The notes: generated from the sequence alone by a model not told the origin. A stretch of 64,000 nt of DNA from Eupeodes corollae (GCF_945859685.1 NC_079147.1:249726572-249790571), one strand, 5' to 3'; counted from the stretch's first letter, positions 15,101 to 24,513 are shown. Program-made: numbers and translations.

Positions 15101-18100
15101 TAAAAAAATCTTAAAATCAAAACAAACGAACTTCTAAGTATATTACTGTATTACCTTTAGTAGTGACGTTGAATTGGTCCGGACCCTGACAATCAAAATA
15201 GTAATCTACAATCCATTTGTTATTGAATGAACCAACACATACACATCATTGAGCGAGCTTTCAAAAAGCTTAGCCCAATGCATGCACCTGCTGAGCCACT
15301 CAACTGTAGAGAAAAATGAAAGAAAGAGTGAAGGGAATGCACTTACTGTGTTCTGGTAGGTTTTTTTTTATTATTTATTTCTTTTTCCCTTTGTGTTGCT
15401 TTTTTTTTTAGTATGAATGCTGTTGTTTTTCACTGTTTTTTTGTATCGTTATTATTTTCTGTTGTTTTAGTTTAATTTGTTATATTTTTTTTATCACTAT
15501 TTTTTTTTGTTTTGTTTTGGTATTTGGTTCTATTTCATATATAATAAATGAACATTACGAGACTGCGACGGGGACGCGGACGGGAGACAAGACAACAAAT
15601 GAAATAGAAAGCAAAACTTCAGGAAAAACTTCATTTTTAAACTCCGTCTCCCATTGCCTTTAAATTAAGCACCACTGCTACTACCTCTATATGTACTTAC
15701 GTATTTAATCTAATGGCAACTGTAAGTAATTATTAAAAACGAATTCCCTCTATTTGAACAATAATTATCTGGCTGTTATCTGCTTAAGACTTGCTTCACT
15801 TTTTTAATTCGAACCCAAAATCCTATTGTGTAAAATCTCCCCCAAAAATCAAACAAGCTTAATTACAACTTTAACAAACTTTCGTTACTAAAATATTCCA
15901 AATAATGATAGGTACGAGTTTCTACCTACTTTAGACATTAGAAAAATTCCAACAAAAATAAACTACTTCGAATTACCTACGAATTTTATTTCCTTCTTCT
16001 CCTTTGGAAGGGGGGTTCTCTGGAGACAAAACTTCAAAAGTCCTTACACATCCACAACGATGACGACGTCTCCCACCCAGCCACCCCTTTTCTCACCCTC
16101 TGTTTTTCTCTCCTTCTCCCCCCCCCCTCGCAAGGGAAACATTACAAAACCGTCTTCAACGACCATCGTCGGTCGGTCTGGTTCATTGTTGCAAAACCAA
16201 GCAAACTTTTTTCTGTCGACGACGTTTTAATAAGACTGAACTTTTTTTTTTAATTGGTTTTTCTCATTTTCATTTCAGGACTTTTCGGATCAATTGCCCG
16301 AGACAATTGACGACATTAACGGTACGTTAATATTTAAAAATGTATCCGCCGAGAATCGAGGCAACTACACCTGCATTGCCAGCAATACTCAAGGACAAAT
16401 AAATGCCACCGTTAGCATAGCCGTGGTTGTGGCACCCAAGTTCTCTGTGGCACCCGAAGGACCAATTCAGGCAACGGAAATGGGTGTTGCAAGTATCCAT
16501 TGTCAGGCTATTGGCGATCCGAAACCAACTATTCAATGGGACAAGGACTTGAAGTATTTGAGTGAGAATAATACCGACAAGAACCGCTTTAAGTTTCTGG
16601 AGAACGGAACTTTGGAGATCACAGAAGTGCATTTGGACGATGAAGGTCGCTACGGTTGTACGATTGGCAATAGTGCTGGTTTGAAGCGTGAAGAAGTTCG
16701 ATTTGTCGTCAAAGGTAAGTTTTGTTAAAATATATTTTTTTTTATTGAACCATAAGTTGAAGGTTGAAATTTTATTTGTCTATTGTAGCAGTGGAAGGCT
16801 TCGCAACGGAGGAATCTTCCGATGGCTTCCTCATCACCCGAGCAGTACTCATTACAATGTCAGTGGCCTTTGCTTACATAATCCTCGTGGTGGGTCTGAT
16901 GTTATGGTGTCGCTACCGCCGACAGGCTCGCAAAGCCCGCCTCACCGAAGCCGGCAAGGACAACATCGAAACCGGAGAGGTAAATACCAAAATGGCCGAA
17001 ATCGAACCATGTCTGCCGGAAAATGGCAAATCCGATAAGAACTCAAAAACCAAGAAAATGAACGGCAACAACAATCCACGCGGCAGCGGCAATGAAGCCC
17101 AAAAAAGCGACGACACTATATCGAGTGTAAATTCCAAGGGTTCCAAAAAATCACACGCCTTTGATCAATTAGCTTTGCCACGGTCCAGTCTCTCCGAACT
17201 CATTCAAATCGGCCGTGGAGAATTCGGTGATGTGTTTGTAGGCAAAATAAAATCCTCACTGATAAAAATCAATGAAGCAAGCGAAAAGGACACAGATGAG
17301 CGACAAAGTGGAACACCGCCAAATATGGAGAAAAGACGGTCGAAAACTTCAATGGACGATATTGAGGAAATCAAGGAGGAGCAAGAATCTAGCGCAGAAG
17401 TTTCCGATGAATATAAATTGATACTGGTAAAGGCATTGAATAAAATCAAGGACGAAACAGCCTGTCAGGAGTTTAAGAGGCAAATCGAAATGTTTCGGGC
17501 TATATCACATAAGGGTGTTGTTAAGCTGTTTGGCCTGTGTCGGGAGAAGGATCCACACTATTTGGTGTTGGAATACACTGATTGGGTAAGTGTTTATTTA
17601 TTTTTTTTGTATCTTATGTCATATAAGTACCTAGTTGCATGTGCTTTAACTTTAATGTCCCTATCCGGCCCTGGTTCAGGTCTATTTAACTCAAAACAAT
17701 TATGAAAACGGGGCTAGCTTTGGCGTGTTTTCAATAAGAAAACTCGTTGAGCCGAGAAAATCATCATGAAGGAAAAACTCGTAGTCCCAGGAGAACCCAT
17801 TACATTATTACCTAACTCCTACTTTTCTTCCAACTTTTATATGTTACCCTGGTTTATTATAGTTTCGTAAACACTTTTCCAACACTTTGCAAACCATTTA
17901 CATTTTCCTTCTATTTATTTTCGTCCTTTTTGTAGGGTGATTTGAAGCAATTTCTTTTGGCCACAGCTGGCAAGGCGAATACAGCAACTACTGCGTCTGG
18001 ACAAAATGGAGCAAGTGGCGCAGTTGCCGGTTCAATACCACCCCTCAAGACTGGACAAATTCTAGCTGTAGCATATCAAATTGCCCGGGGAATGGATGCA

Positions 18101-21100
18101 ATTTATCGTGCTCGCTATATTCACAAGTAAGTCTCGACTATGTAACATCAGCTCATTCCAACTCCCTCCTGAAGACGATGACGCCGCGCCGCCGAACGGT
18201 GGTGATTCAAGCAATCTCAAGTCTCTAAAGTCTGAAAGGGGGAACGAGGAACGTTAATTTATTTTGTATCTTTTGTATATAGTTTTGGGGATTAAGGTTT
18301 TATATTCATTTGCATGGATGGAATGATTGTTTTGTTCGCTTTAAAAAATTAATTTCAATTAATCGATTTATTATTATTATTATTATGTTCATACTTATAT
18401 TTATTTTTGTTTTCTCTTTCGTCCTTCGTTCTTCTTTTACACAGGGATTTAGCTACCCGTAACTGTATAATCTCTAGTGATTTCATTGTTAAAGTTTCAT
18501 ATCCAGGATTATCGAAGGATAAATACAATCGGGAATATTTTAAACATCGAAATACATTACTTCCGATACGTTGGTTAGCACCTGAATGCATCCAGGAGGA
18601 TGAATTTACAACGAAGAGTGATATCTATGCCTATGGGGTTGTTGTCTGGGAATTGTTTAATCAAGCGACAAAACTGCCATTCGAAGAATTTAGTAATGAG
18701 GAATATTTACAAAAGAGTTCTGGCGGGAGTTTGAAATGGGATGTGGCCGAAGGTACACCGGAGGCTCTTAAGGAAATTATGGTAAGTGCAATGGTTTTTA
18801 TTTTACCCGTTATTGTAAAGACTTAAATCAATATTTGAATTCAAACTTACAGATTAAACCATGTTCCAAACCTTTTAATGTTTAGTGATGTTTGGTTAAA
18901 TTAATATGATTAACACAAAAAGGGTGTTTTATTAAGCATCCCTGGTAAATTTAAAAAAAGGAAAATTCTATAGGTTTCATTTTGATATTAATAAAGAAAG
19001 AGTGATTTTTAAGAGAAATTAGTTAGTGTCTATATCATTGTAAAGAAAGTTAGCCATTTGGTAAGGTTAAGTAAAAGTGCCCTCCGCGTTGGAGAAGGAC
19101 ACACTTAGACCAGTTTAGTGGCACATTGTGATACTGCATGAATCTTGAGGCTTTCTTTTTTTTATAATAAGCACACACTCAAGGCGATATATTACCCTTA
19201 TTATGTAGACACAGTGTGAGCACTAGGAAAGGGAGAAAGGAGTTGAAAGGAGATGTCGGTGCACATTGGTTTTGAATTCCTTAATTTTGCAATGGCTAGT
19301 AAAGAAAGAGTGTGCAAATGCATTCCACATTCGCGTAGTACGGCTAAAGAACGAATCTGTGTACTTGAAAGTACGGCCTAAATTGGGCTCGAGGGTATAC
19401 TGATGAGCATTCCTATAAGCGCGAGTATTACGGTTGAACTGTTTAAGGGGAGGCATGCAACTGGTTATTTCACTAGAGCATATGCCGTTAAAATAACGGT
19501 ACAAAAAACTTCTTGCATCGCCTTATAAAAATCAACCATTTTGCGGCATTTTTGGTGATATCGCGTATGTGATCGTTCCACAAAAGGTGGTTGGTGATAC
19601 ATGTACCGAGAATATCGAGATGTGCAGTCCCCTCGATACAAGTGCCATCCATAAATAATGGCAATGAGGGTATATCTCGCCTTAATGAAACAGACAGACA
19701 GCATTGGATTTTTGAAGCATTAAATTCCACGTGGTCTTTAATTCCCCATTGCACAATGCTGTTTAGGTTGGAATTAAATGAGCTTATCATCGTTGCAGCT
19801 TTCAAAAAATGAGAACGAGTGTTGGAGATAGAACAGAGCCCTTGGGGCACACCACCATTTATTTTATGGTTTTCAGACTTGAATCCATCCAATACATCTT
19901 GTATTGAACGATTCACAATTTACTTGATAATCCAATGAATTAGTGATTCATGACAACCGAAAGCACGCATTTTCGATAAGAGAGACTAATGCCAAACCCT
20001 ATCAAATGCTTTTGAAATATCAAGTGCAATAATCTTACTTTCTCCAAAGCGATGTAAAGATTTCCTCCACTATTTGGTGAGATGAACCATGAGATCACCA
20101 GTGGCCCTATTGCTTTGAAAGCCGTACTGACGGTCATAAAGAAGCTTTTGATCTTCAAGATATTTTTTGAGCTGATAATTAATCAGAGTTTCCATGCCCT
20201 TGGAAAGAAGACACGTAAGTGCAATCGGTTGATAATTAGAGGGTAAGGAAGATTCGCTTTTTGGGGAATGGGCTGGACAAATGCAGTTTTATATCCTCTC
20301 GGAACGAGACCTGAGGAGTAGGACAGATGAAAAAGCGCAAGAGACTGATTATTTTAATATGATTGAGATCGTTTAAGGTCGTTTTAGAAGAATTCTACTA
20401 GGTAATTCTTGCGTTTTTGAGCTAGTGCATATACAGAGAAAATGAAGAACTGTTTCCTCCTCTTCCTCATTCATACAGCTTCTCAAAAGTCAGTTGAGAA
20501 TACCCCTAGCCGCGTGGCGAGCTTACCTATCAGACAATGCCCGGTTCTAACACCTATTATAGAGCTTACAAGCGAACTTTCTACGTTCAGAGATGTTAGT
20601 GCAGTTGTTAAGCAACCATAGTGAACTCTCTATGATGGAGGGAGTGTTCGATGTTGCGTTTCCACCCATTTTATTTTATAGCAGGCATGTTCAGACACAG
20701 ACAGAATCAATCTTTTTTAGGTCATAAAAGGAATATTGATAGACTTATAGGTCGTAGATCTTTAGAATTGACTTGCGAGTAGTTTTCTGTTTTGGGTATA
20801 AAAACAACTATCATTTTATTATACACCGCGGGAATATGGACAAATATACACAGATCTTAAATGTTGCCTCAATTATTGGTGCAATTATGTCTGAGGCTTT
20901 TGTAGTTCGGCAGGTATTATGCCCTAAGGTCCCGCAGATTTAAAAAGTTCGAAGCTGTTGAGAGCTCATTGTAGCTTGTCCCTTGTCGTAATCAGAATGT
21001 GTGGATATAACACTGGAACTTGAGGTTAGAGATTCACATGCAATTGTCCAGGAGCCATCTGATTAGATTCCTGTAGAAGGCTTATAATTTCAGTATTTGA

Positions 21101-24100
21101 AAGAAAGTACTGCCTAGGATAAGTCTTCTTATGTCTCCATCATCGCACATCGTCCAACAAAATGAAAAACATCCTCGCGCTCTTTTAAGTTGCACAGGTT
21201 GCATAAAATCGGTAAGCCCTCGCGGTGACGAATGTAGTTCAGATTAAGGAGTTCTCATCTTAGCCGGAACATGTACGACATTTTTTCGATGGTATATACC
21301 TTTGTCGTGGAAGTAGTTTCGTTCCCGGAGATAGTTGCGGTGCAGTGAGCTTTTGGCATGCTCTGTGTATTGTTCTCTGTAGGCTTAATGCAGACGAGCT
21401 ATTAGACGATATAAAGTTAGCTTCCAAGAGGCAAGGTTACTATGGTTTATGTGGACATCAAAAACCTGCTCGACTTTTTCTATCCGGTCTTTAAATCATC
21501 CACTTTGGGATTGGATTGTTTGATAAACTACTTCCTTTGAAAGACGATAACTTGGCATATCCAGAGTTTTGAGGATGTAATCGACCTGCAGCTTGAGTGT
21601 TTTTATAAATAAAGGCGATAAAGCCGTTTCCAACATGATCATGTAAGGTAAAACCTGAGCAGTTCCTCCGCTTGTTCATATTTCCGACCTCCTCAAGCTT
21701 GCGCCCCATAAAACATAACTGATTCCGATACAGCTTTGAAAACCCTGACTTTACTGGTATGCGTAATTTCCTTATTGTTAAAGCATTGCTTCCATGCTAC
21801 ATTTATGGCTGTTTGCGCCTTAACAAGTTTGTCAGTGAGATGTTTTCCCATTCTCAAGCTCTTAATAAAGCAGACTCCTAGATGTTTGTATTCTTTCACG
21901 AACTCTACTTTTATCCATTACAGTGCCATTGCTCACTTTAACCTGATCTTCTACATTCTTAAAAACTATCACTTTGGATTTAATTAAATTTAACACTAGG
22001 TACAATATTCAGCAAGCTTATTTATCATTAGCTGAAGGGATTGCGGAGTATACGCGAGCAAAAAAATATAGTCAGCGCAAAGAAGAGCTTTAATGTTAAC
22101 ACCTGCGTACTCGATTCCTGCTGGTAACGCTTCGATTATATCATCAATAAAGAGTGCAAACAATCTTAGACTGAGTGCACAGCCCTGCCTAACTCCTGAT
22201 TGTTTTTGTTTTGTTTCTGATAAGCATTGGCCATTCCACACCAATGCTTTGGTAGTCTTGTATAAATTTTGCAATATTGTACCGAACTTAAGTGAAAATC
22301 CTACCTGAAAAAGCTTGTAAATCCATGATCCACGGTGTCGAGCCATCTGCATTTTTCAGACAGCTTGGCATCGGCGGATTAGTTGAAAGAATTTTCAGGA
22401 GGCATCCGAGGTCCCTTCTACCGTGCCAAAGAAAGTCCGCCAGGAATATCGCATAGATTTCCTTAGTGCGTTCTTATAACTATTTAGGGATGCTAGTCTT
22501 GTGGAATTGGCTCTGTTTAAGTGTTTCCTACATTCTCTTTTGAACGAGTTTAGCTCTGAGACCCAAAATTTCTAACGATCTATTCATAGCTAAGGTGAGG
22601 TCAATGACTTAATTATTAAGTTCAGAAGAGTTAGAAGAAACACGTAATAGTGGCTGTTTTTTAAGGTTTTGTAGTAGTATGTTCATAGATGTACCCCAAT
22701 CAATTTTCCGATAATTTCGAATATAAATGGAAACAAGAATTGAAGCCGAACGACCAATTGCCAATTGTACCGCACCACCGATTCCGATTTTTGTTCAGCA
22801 ATGAAGATCATTTTTGGTGAAATAGGTACGATAGCAATTCAGCGTTGTTGAGAAGTAATTACATCCTCAAAAAGTCACCATTTAATGTGTTCTTTGGCCG
22901 GAGGAATTCTATGATCTATATTTTCTCAAAAATGAAGCCGCCCATAATTTTACAGTCAATGGGAACGCTATAGAGCCATGATTCTATTTAAAAAAAAGAC
23001 GACACTACATGCCATACAGACAACAACGGGACAATCAATTTATTGAAGAAAAGTGTTCGTGGGCATTTTGCGTAGGCTATGGTAAACCCTAGTAAATCTA
23101 AATTATTTTATAACAGAAAACTTTTCTTGCTAATTTTCAATTGTTTCTTTGTTCCGTCTTGTTCAAATATCTTTCTGAATTTGGCCAAAAAATTATCAAT
23201 CATAGCTAATCATAGTTACTGTTGCACCAGCTTTATTTTCGTATAAGCATGGTCCAATCAGTACTACCCGTGGCATGATGGTTAGCTCATTAGACTGTTA
23301 TGCCAGAGGTCTTGCGTCTTCGATCCCTGCCTATGCCATCTAAAGTTTTTTTACGGGTAATGCCTCTTTCGAGGAATTGACAAATTCTCCAAGAGTAAGT
23401 CTTGCCATGAAAAGTGCTTTCTCAAATAAGCGTTTCAGATTCGGCCTTAAAACTGTAGCTCCGCTCCATTCCTGACAATATACCTCGCACACAGGAATAG
23501 TTGAGAGTTGTAAGTCACAAGGCCCTAATTCTCAACGGACTGTTGCTCCATTCAATTTATTTTTGTATGGTGCTCAAAAAGCACTAAAAACAATGCACCT
23601 TTTTGATAAAAAATTCTTAGACTTTTCGAATCAAAATTGTGACGATTGTGCTTATTAACTTAGCCTCTGTGGTAAAAATAGACCTCATAACTGTGGATGA
23701 TTTTTTGATGAAAACCGGTAACATTTTGGTATATTTCAAGGTTCTTATCAGCGATTTCTGCTGGTTTTTGATTGGCTCAAGTTCTTATAGTAACTAAACT
23801 CCTAAATCTTCAGACCGAAATCTTAATGTAAAATACGGTTTAATGACTAATACCAAAGATCGACAAAATCGCGTTATAGCTACAGCAGCAATGTTCTCAG
23901 TTATCTTTAAGGGGCACCAGCACAGATTTGATTCTTTACAGCACTAACTCTTCCCAACAAATCAAATTTTCCAATCCACTATTAGCAGCCTAAAAGGTGC
24001 TACAGGACAAACCAAAAGTGCTTTAGTTATGTGAGGTACAAAATGTTCACTATTTTTTGTGTCTGTTTAAATAACTTCAATGTATTGTTAAGTGTGTATT

Positions 24101-24513
24101 ATTCAAATTAAATTAATTCGGAAGTTTTAACTTGTCAAATTTCAAAAAATGACAATTTTAAATGTGATAGCTGCCCAATAACCTGATACTCAAAATGAAA
24201 CTTTTTAAACCTATATAAATGTTGTTGAACGATTTCCATTCAAATGGTAAATTGTAAAAACATAATAAATAAATGACATCCAATTTGACAGATGTAGCTT
24301 TAGCAATATGGCCGCCTCTTTCAACTGTCAAAGTATTTTACGAGTTATTAATTTACTAAACTATTAACATTATTTCATTAAAATTTAAAAATAATTTGTA
24401 ATTATTTTACTATATTACAGGCATCGTGTTGGAATCAAAATCCAAAAGACCGTCCATCATTTAGTCAACTTTGTACGGCATTAAGTAAAGCAATGCAATC
24501 CAGTGATAATTAA
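1008..24513 (+). CDS. otk: off-track (PTK7-like) receptor pseudokinase, 3' part of the gene
   Basis: Six exons join in frame: 1008-1888, 16279-16714, 16789-17585, 17936-18126, 18445-18781 and 24421-24513. They give about 910 residues. All introns are GT/AG and the phases agree. Order: three complete Ig domains plus one split across the first intron, a membrane span near 16842-16910, a charged juxtamembrane region, then a tyrosine-kinase-like domain. The N-terminus (signal peptide, first Ig) is outside the window. The known family (Drosophila Otk, vertebrate PTK7) acts at the plasma membrane in Wnt/planar-polarity and plexin signalling and lacks kinase activity. That fits here: the DFG motif reads YPG and the HRD motif reads HKD, while the glycine loop (GRGEFG), a VKAL lysine, WLAPE and the DIYAYGVVVWE region remain. 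The paralogue otk2 is a less likely alternative. Confidence 0.93.
1889..3551 (+). other. start of a 14.4-kb otk intron
   Basis: Non-coding, A+T-rich intron sequence with T-rich runs around 2350-2700. No coding region, RNA gene or transposon is recognised here. Short open frames around 2277-2600 have low-complexity composition and no family resemblance. Confidence 0.5.
3552..4358 (+). mobile_element. 174-bp-unit repeat element, copy A1
   Basis: It begins with the family's 5' end TTAACTTCC, in a degraded version of the palindrome. It runs through the segment rich in ACGT/ACGC, then about two internal units carrying the GACAGTTTTT motif. It ends with the 3' hairpin region (GGGATGGGAAGTTATCAG to CATCCCAGCCTCTTTT). 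No protein is encoded. Internal units are fewer than in copy C. Confidence 0.75.
4359..4920 (-). mobile_element. 174-bp-unit repeat element, inverted arm A2
   Basis: It abuts copy A1 tail-first in the opposite orientation. Read on the minus strand it starts at the palindromic end AACTTCCCATAGGAAGTT (around 4902-4919) and passes the ACGT-rich stretch. It breaks off after a partial unit, where it meets A1, so it lacks the array and the 3' hairpin. A1 and A2 together form a large inverted repeat. Confidence 0.68.
4921..7446 (+). other. otk intron interior, unassigned
   Basis: Non-coding. It includes a trinucleotide/hexanucleotide-rich stretch at 6167-6260 and a short CpG- and G+C-rich patch near 6460-6570 with several GCGCGG and GCCGGC words, unlike the surrounding A+T-rich intron. 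No coding potential or transposon is recognised. A regulatory role is possible but unsupported beyond composition. Confidence 0.4.
6167..6260 (+). repeat. imperfect CATCGC/CATCAG-type short tandem repeat
   Basis: A run of GCATCA, GGCATC and GCCATC words in an imperfect three- to six-base pattern, ending near a CAGCTG site. It is simple-sequence DNA inside an otk intron. Confidence 0.7.
7447..7814. repeat. cluster of degenerate TGGGC-N-TATGACATT motifs in both orientations
   Basis: A roughly 17-base motif recurs at 7447-7463 and 7500-7515 (as ATGTCATATYGCCCAAA). It recurs inverted at 7612-7628, 7634-7651 and 7661-7678 (as TTTGGGCRTTAYGACATT). Weaker copies lie at 7735-7814. A related piece lies at 9400-9415, on the far side of repeat copy B, so copy B seems to have inserted into this cluster. 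No known family is recognised. Confidence 0.55.
7839..9338 (-). mobile_element. 174-bp-unit repeat element, copy B
   Basis: Read on the minus strand. The 3' hairpin end is at 7839-7880 (AAAGAGGCTGGGATG on the plus strand). Repeated ACTGTCAATTCG motifs follow at about 8160, 8300, 8473, 8645 and 8821, with spacings of about 140, 173, 172 and 176. The ACGT-rich segment lies at about 9240-9290. The copy ends near 9338 without the family's terminal palindrome, so its 5' end is truncated by about 60-70 bases. Confidence 0.75.
9416..10410 (+). other. otk intron segment, unassigned
   Basis: A+T-rich non-coding DNA between repeat copy B and a LINE fragment. A 66-codon open frame at 9941-10141 has no recognisable similarity. 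Nothing else seen. Confidence 0.4.
10411..11906 (+). mobile_element. non-LTR retrotransposon remnant (LINE A), RT and 3' end
   Basis: A degraded copy of the LINE at 12134-15120, on the opposite strand. It starts in the RT domain at about 10411. It shows SKTFDRIWHKALLLKMRAFG and CFADDSTL in one frame, then frameshifts, then the C-terminal RNTRTARNAHQFTLEHNFG segment (about 11650-11700). It lacks the VPQGS block, so it carries an internal deletion as well as stops. A short A-run at about 11899-11906 may mark the 3' end. It sits in sense orientation within an otk intron. Confidence 0.85.
12134..15120 (-). mobile_element. non-LTR retrotransposon (LINE A), nearly complete ORF2
   Basis: Minus-strand element whose 3' poly(A) appears as a T31 run at 12134-12164. 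ORF2 encodes an apurinic-like endonuclease followed by a reverse transcriptase and a C-terminal extension. No ORF1 was recognised upstream, so the element may be 5'-truncated, with its true right end somewhere beyond 15120. It belongs to the Jockey/CR1-like group by the form of its RT motifs; the exact clade is uncertain. Relatives lie at 10411, 19152, 35025 and 45450 in this window. Confidence 0.9.
12228..15120 (-). pseudogene. LINE A ORF2: endonuclease-reverse transcriptase with one frameshift
   Basis: Two overlapping frames make one protein. The N-terminal 152 codons (14662-15120) begin the endonuclease (ALSETQVGEDSD). The remaining 830 codons (12228-14720) resume at GDFNDHNSSW. They continue through NTLDLFLTSDPDKYTISV, the RT motifs (KSAGPDGIP, LDISKAFDKVWH, GVPQGSVLSP and FADD at 13077-13088) and a C-terminal region with RNTRASRNAHQFTLEP. 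Compared with the copy at 45450, about 23 bases are missing just before GDFN. That removes HTEIVIA-type residues and shifts the frame. Apart from that lesion the 830-codon frame has no stop, which suggests a fairly recent insertion. Confidence 0.88.
15121..16278 (+). other. end of the 14.4-kb otk intron
   Basis: It may contain the 5' untranslated part of LINE A near 15121-15350, but I cannot set a boundary. The rest is A+T-rich with T runs at 15361-15520 and a C-rich run near 16120. It ends with a polypyrimidine tract and the acceptor AG at 16277-16278. Confidence 0.45.
16279..16714 (+). CDS. otk: otk exon: Ig domain 4 end and Ig domain 5
   Basis: Phase 0 entry directly after KWIR: the codons DFSDQLPETIDD complete the fourth Ig domain (RGNYTC). 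A full fifth Ig domain follows (VASIHC to DEGRYGC). The exon leaves with one base of the next codon at a GTAAGT donor at 16715. Confidence 0.93.
16786..16791 (+). promoter_or_regulatory. otk: tandem (NAGNAG) splice acceptor TAGCAG
   Basis: Two AG dinucleotides three bases apart precede the transmembrane exon. Using the first gives Ala-Val-Glu; using the second gives Val-Glu. Both keep the frame, because the upstream exon supplies one G. Confidence 0.6.
16789..17585 (+). CDS. otk: otk exon: membrane span, juxtamembrane region, kinase N-lobe
   Basis: Encodes a short ectodomain stalk, a hydrophobic span (AVLITMSVAFAYIILVVGLM, from about 16842) and the stop-transfer residues RYRRQARK. A low-complexity charged linker follows, then the N-lobe with glycine loop IGRGEFGDV. 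About 60 charged residues are inserted between the loop strands and the LVKAL lysine strand. It ends at a GTAAGT donor (17586) after the hinge-like LEYTDW. Confidence 0.93.
17936..18126 (+). CDS. otk: otk exon: kinase hinge to catalytic loop
   Basis: Enters in phase 0 with GDLKQFLL, the family's helix D motif. A Gly/Ala/Thr-rich loop follows, then GQILAVAYQIARGMDAIY. It ends inside the catalytic-loop motif at IH plus two bases of Lys. The donor is GTAAGT at 18127. Confidence 0.92.
18445..18781 (+). CDS. otk: otk exon: catalytic loop to C-lobe
   Basis: Completes the HKDLATRN motif. The codons at the DFG position, 18500-18508, read Tyr-Pro-Gly. PIRWLAPE and DIYAYGVVVWE follow. It ends at Ile-Met with a GTAAGT donor at 18782. 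Confidence 0.92.
18782..19151 (+). other. start of a 5.6-kb otk intron
   Basis: A+T-rich non-coding sequence. GGGTGTTTTATTAAG near 18921 could be a transposon terminus, but no partner end was identified. Confidence 0.4.
19152..20340 (-). mobile_element. LINE A remnant with internal deletion
   Basis: Minus-strand copy of LINE A with a T-rich 3' end at 19152-19163. It has C-terminal codons RNTRAYRNAHQYTLEPN and RT-domain pieces. About 215 bases that are present in the 12-15 kb copy (12510-12724) are missing at about 19506. Several stops and frameshifts. It lies antisense in the penultimate otk intron. Confidence 0.83.
20395..20700 (-). mobile_element. LINE C-terminal remnant with cysteine-histidine motif
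   Basis: The minus strand reads RTGHCLIGKLATRLG, then a C-x2-C-type block with EEEEETVLHFLCIC. This resembles the region after the RNase H domain in R1/Loa/I-like LINEs. Frames are broken. It may be related to the RNase H relic at 31960-32575, but no overlap allows a test. Confidence 0.6.
21090..22360 (-). mobile_element. LINE B remnant (reverse transcriptase), copy 1
   Basis: Minus-strand reading in several frames. The RT block has SGVRQGCALS and LLCADYIFLLA, where the YADD catalytic motif has become CADY. Then YKHLGVCF, AWKQCFNN and a C-terminal motif LCNLCN..E..FHFVGRC. Copies of the same family lie at 27880-29480 and 39840-40412. Inactive. Confidence 0.75.
22725..23070 (+). mobile_element. 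mariner-like transposase remnant
   Basis: Plus-strand pieces in shifting frames: TQELKPND-like, FSNEDHFW, then FLKNEAAHNFTVNGNA and TTCHTDNNGTINLLKKS. They match the order of blocks in mariner-like/DUF4817-type transposases. Internal deletions and stops make it a relic. Related remnants lie at 30590 and 51655. Confidence 0.65.
23270..23565 (+). mobile_element. tRNA-derived SINE, copy 1
   Basis: About 295 bp. The head resembles a tRNA, with an A-box-like segment at 23279-23292 and a B-box-like GTCTTCGATCCC at 23316-23327. A unique body follows and the end is A+T-rich. A second copy at 32875-33170 aligns over its whole length, and a third fragment lies at 40415-40505. It is not a working tRNA gene, because cloverleaf pairing is poor. 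Confidence 0.72.
23566..24420 (+). other. end of the penultimate-exon intron of otk
   Basis: A+T-rich, no recognised elements. It ends with a weak pyrimidine tract and the acceptor ATTACAG at 24414-24420. Confidence 0.45.
24421..24513 (+). CDS. otk: otk last exon: C-lobe end and stop
   Basis: Codons in phase 0 read ASCWNQNPKDRPSFSQLCTA, the conserved kinase subdomain XI (CW..P..RPSF), then LSKAMQSSDN and TAA at 24511-24513. The exon has only 30 sense codons and is separated from the previous one by 5.6 kb. Length and ending agree with PTK7-family proteins. Confidence 0.93.
   Translation, partial: ASCWNQNPKDRPSFSQLCTALSKAMQSSDN

Noticed and set aside
16327..17449. Antisense open frames over the otk exons
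   Set aside because: They are shadows of the real coding strand, with no domain content.
23270..23345. Possible functional tRNA gene
   Set aside because: A- and B-box-like words are present, but the arms do not pair well and the same sequence with a 220-bp body occurs at 32875. It is a SINE.
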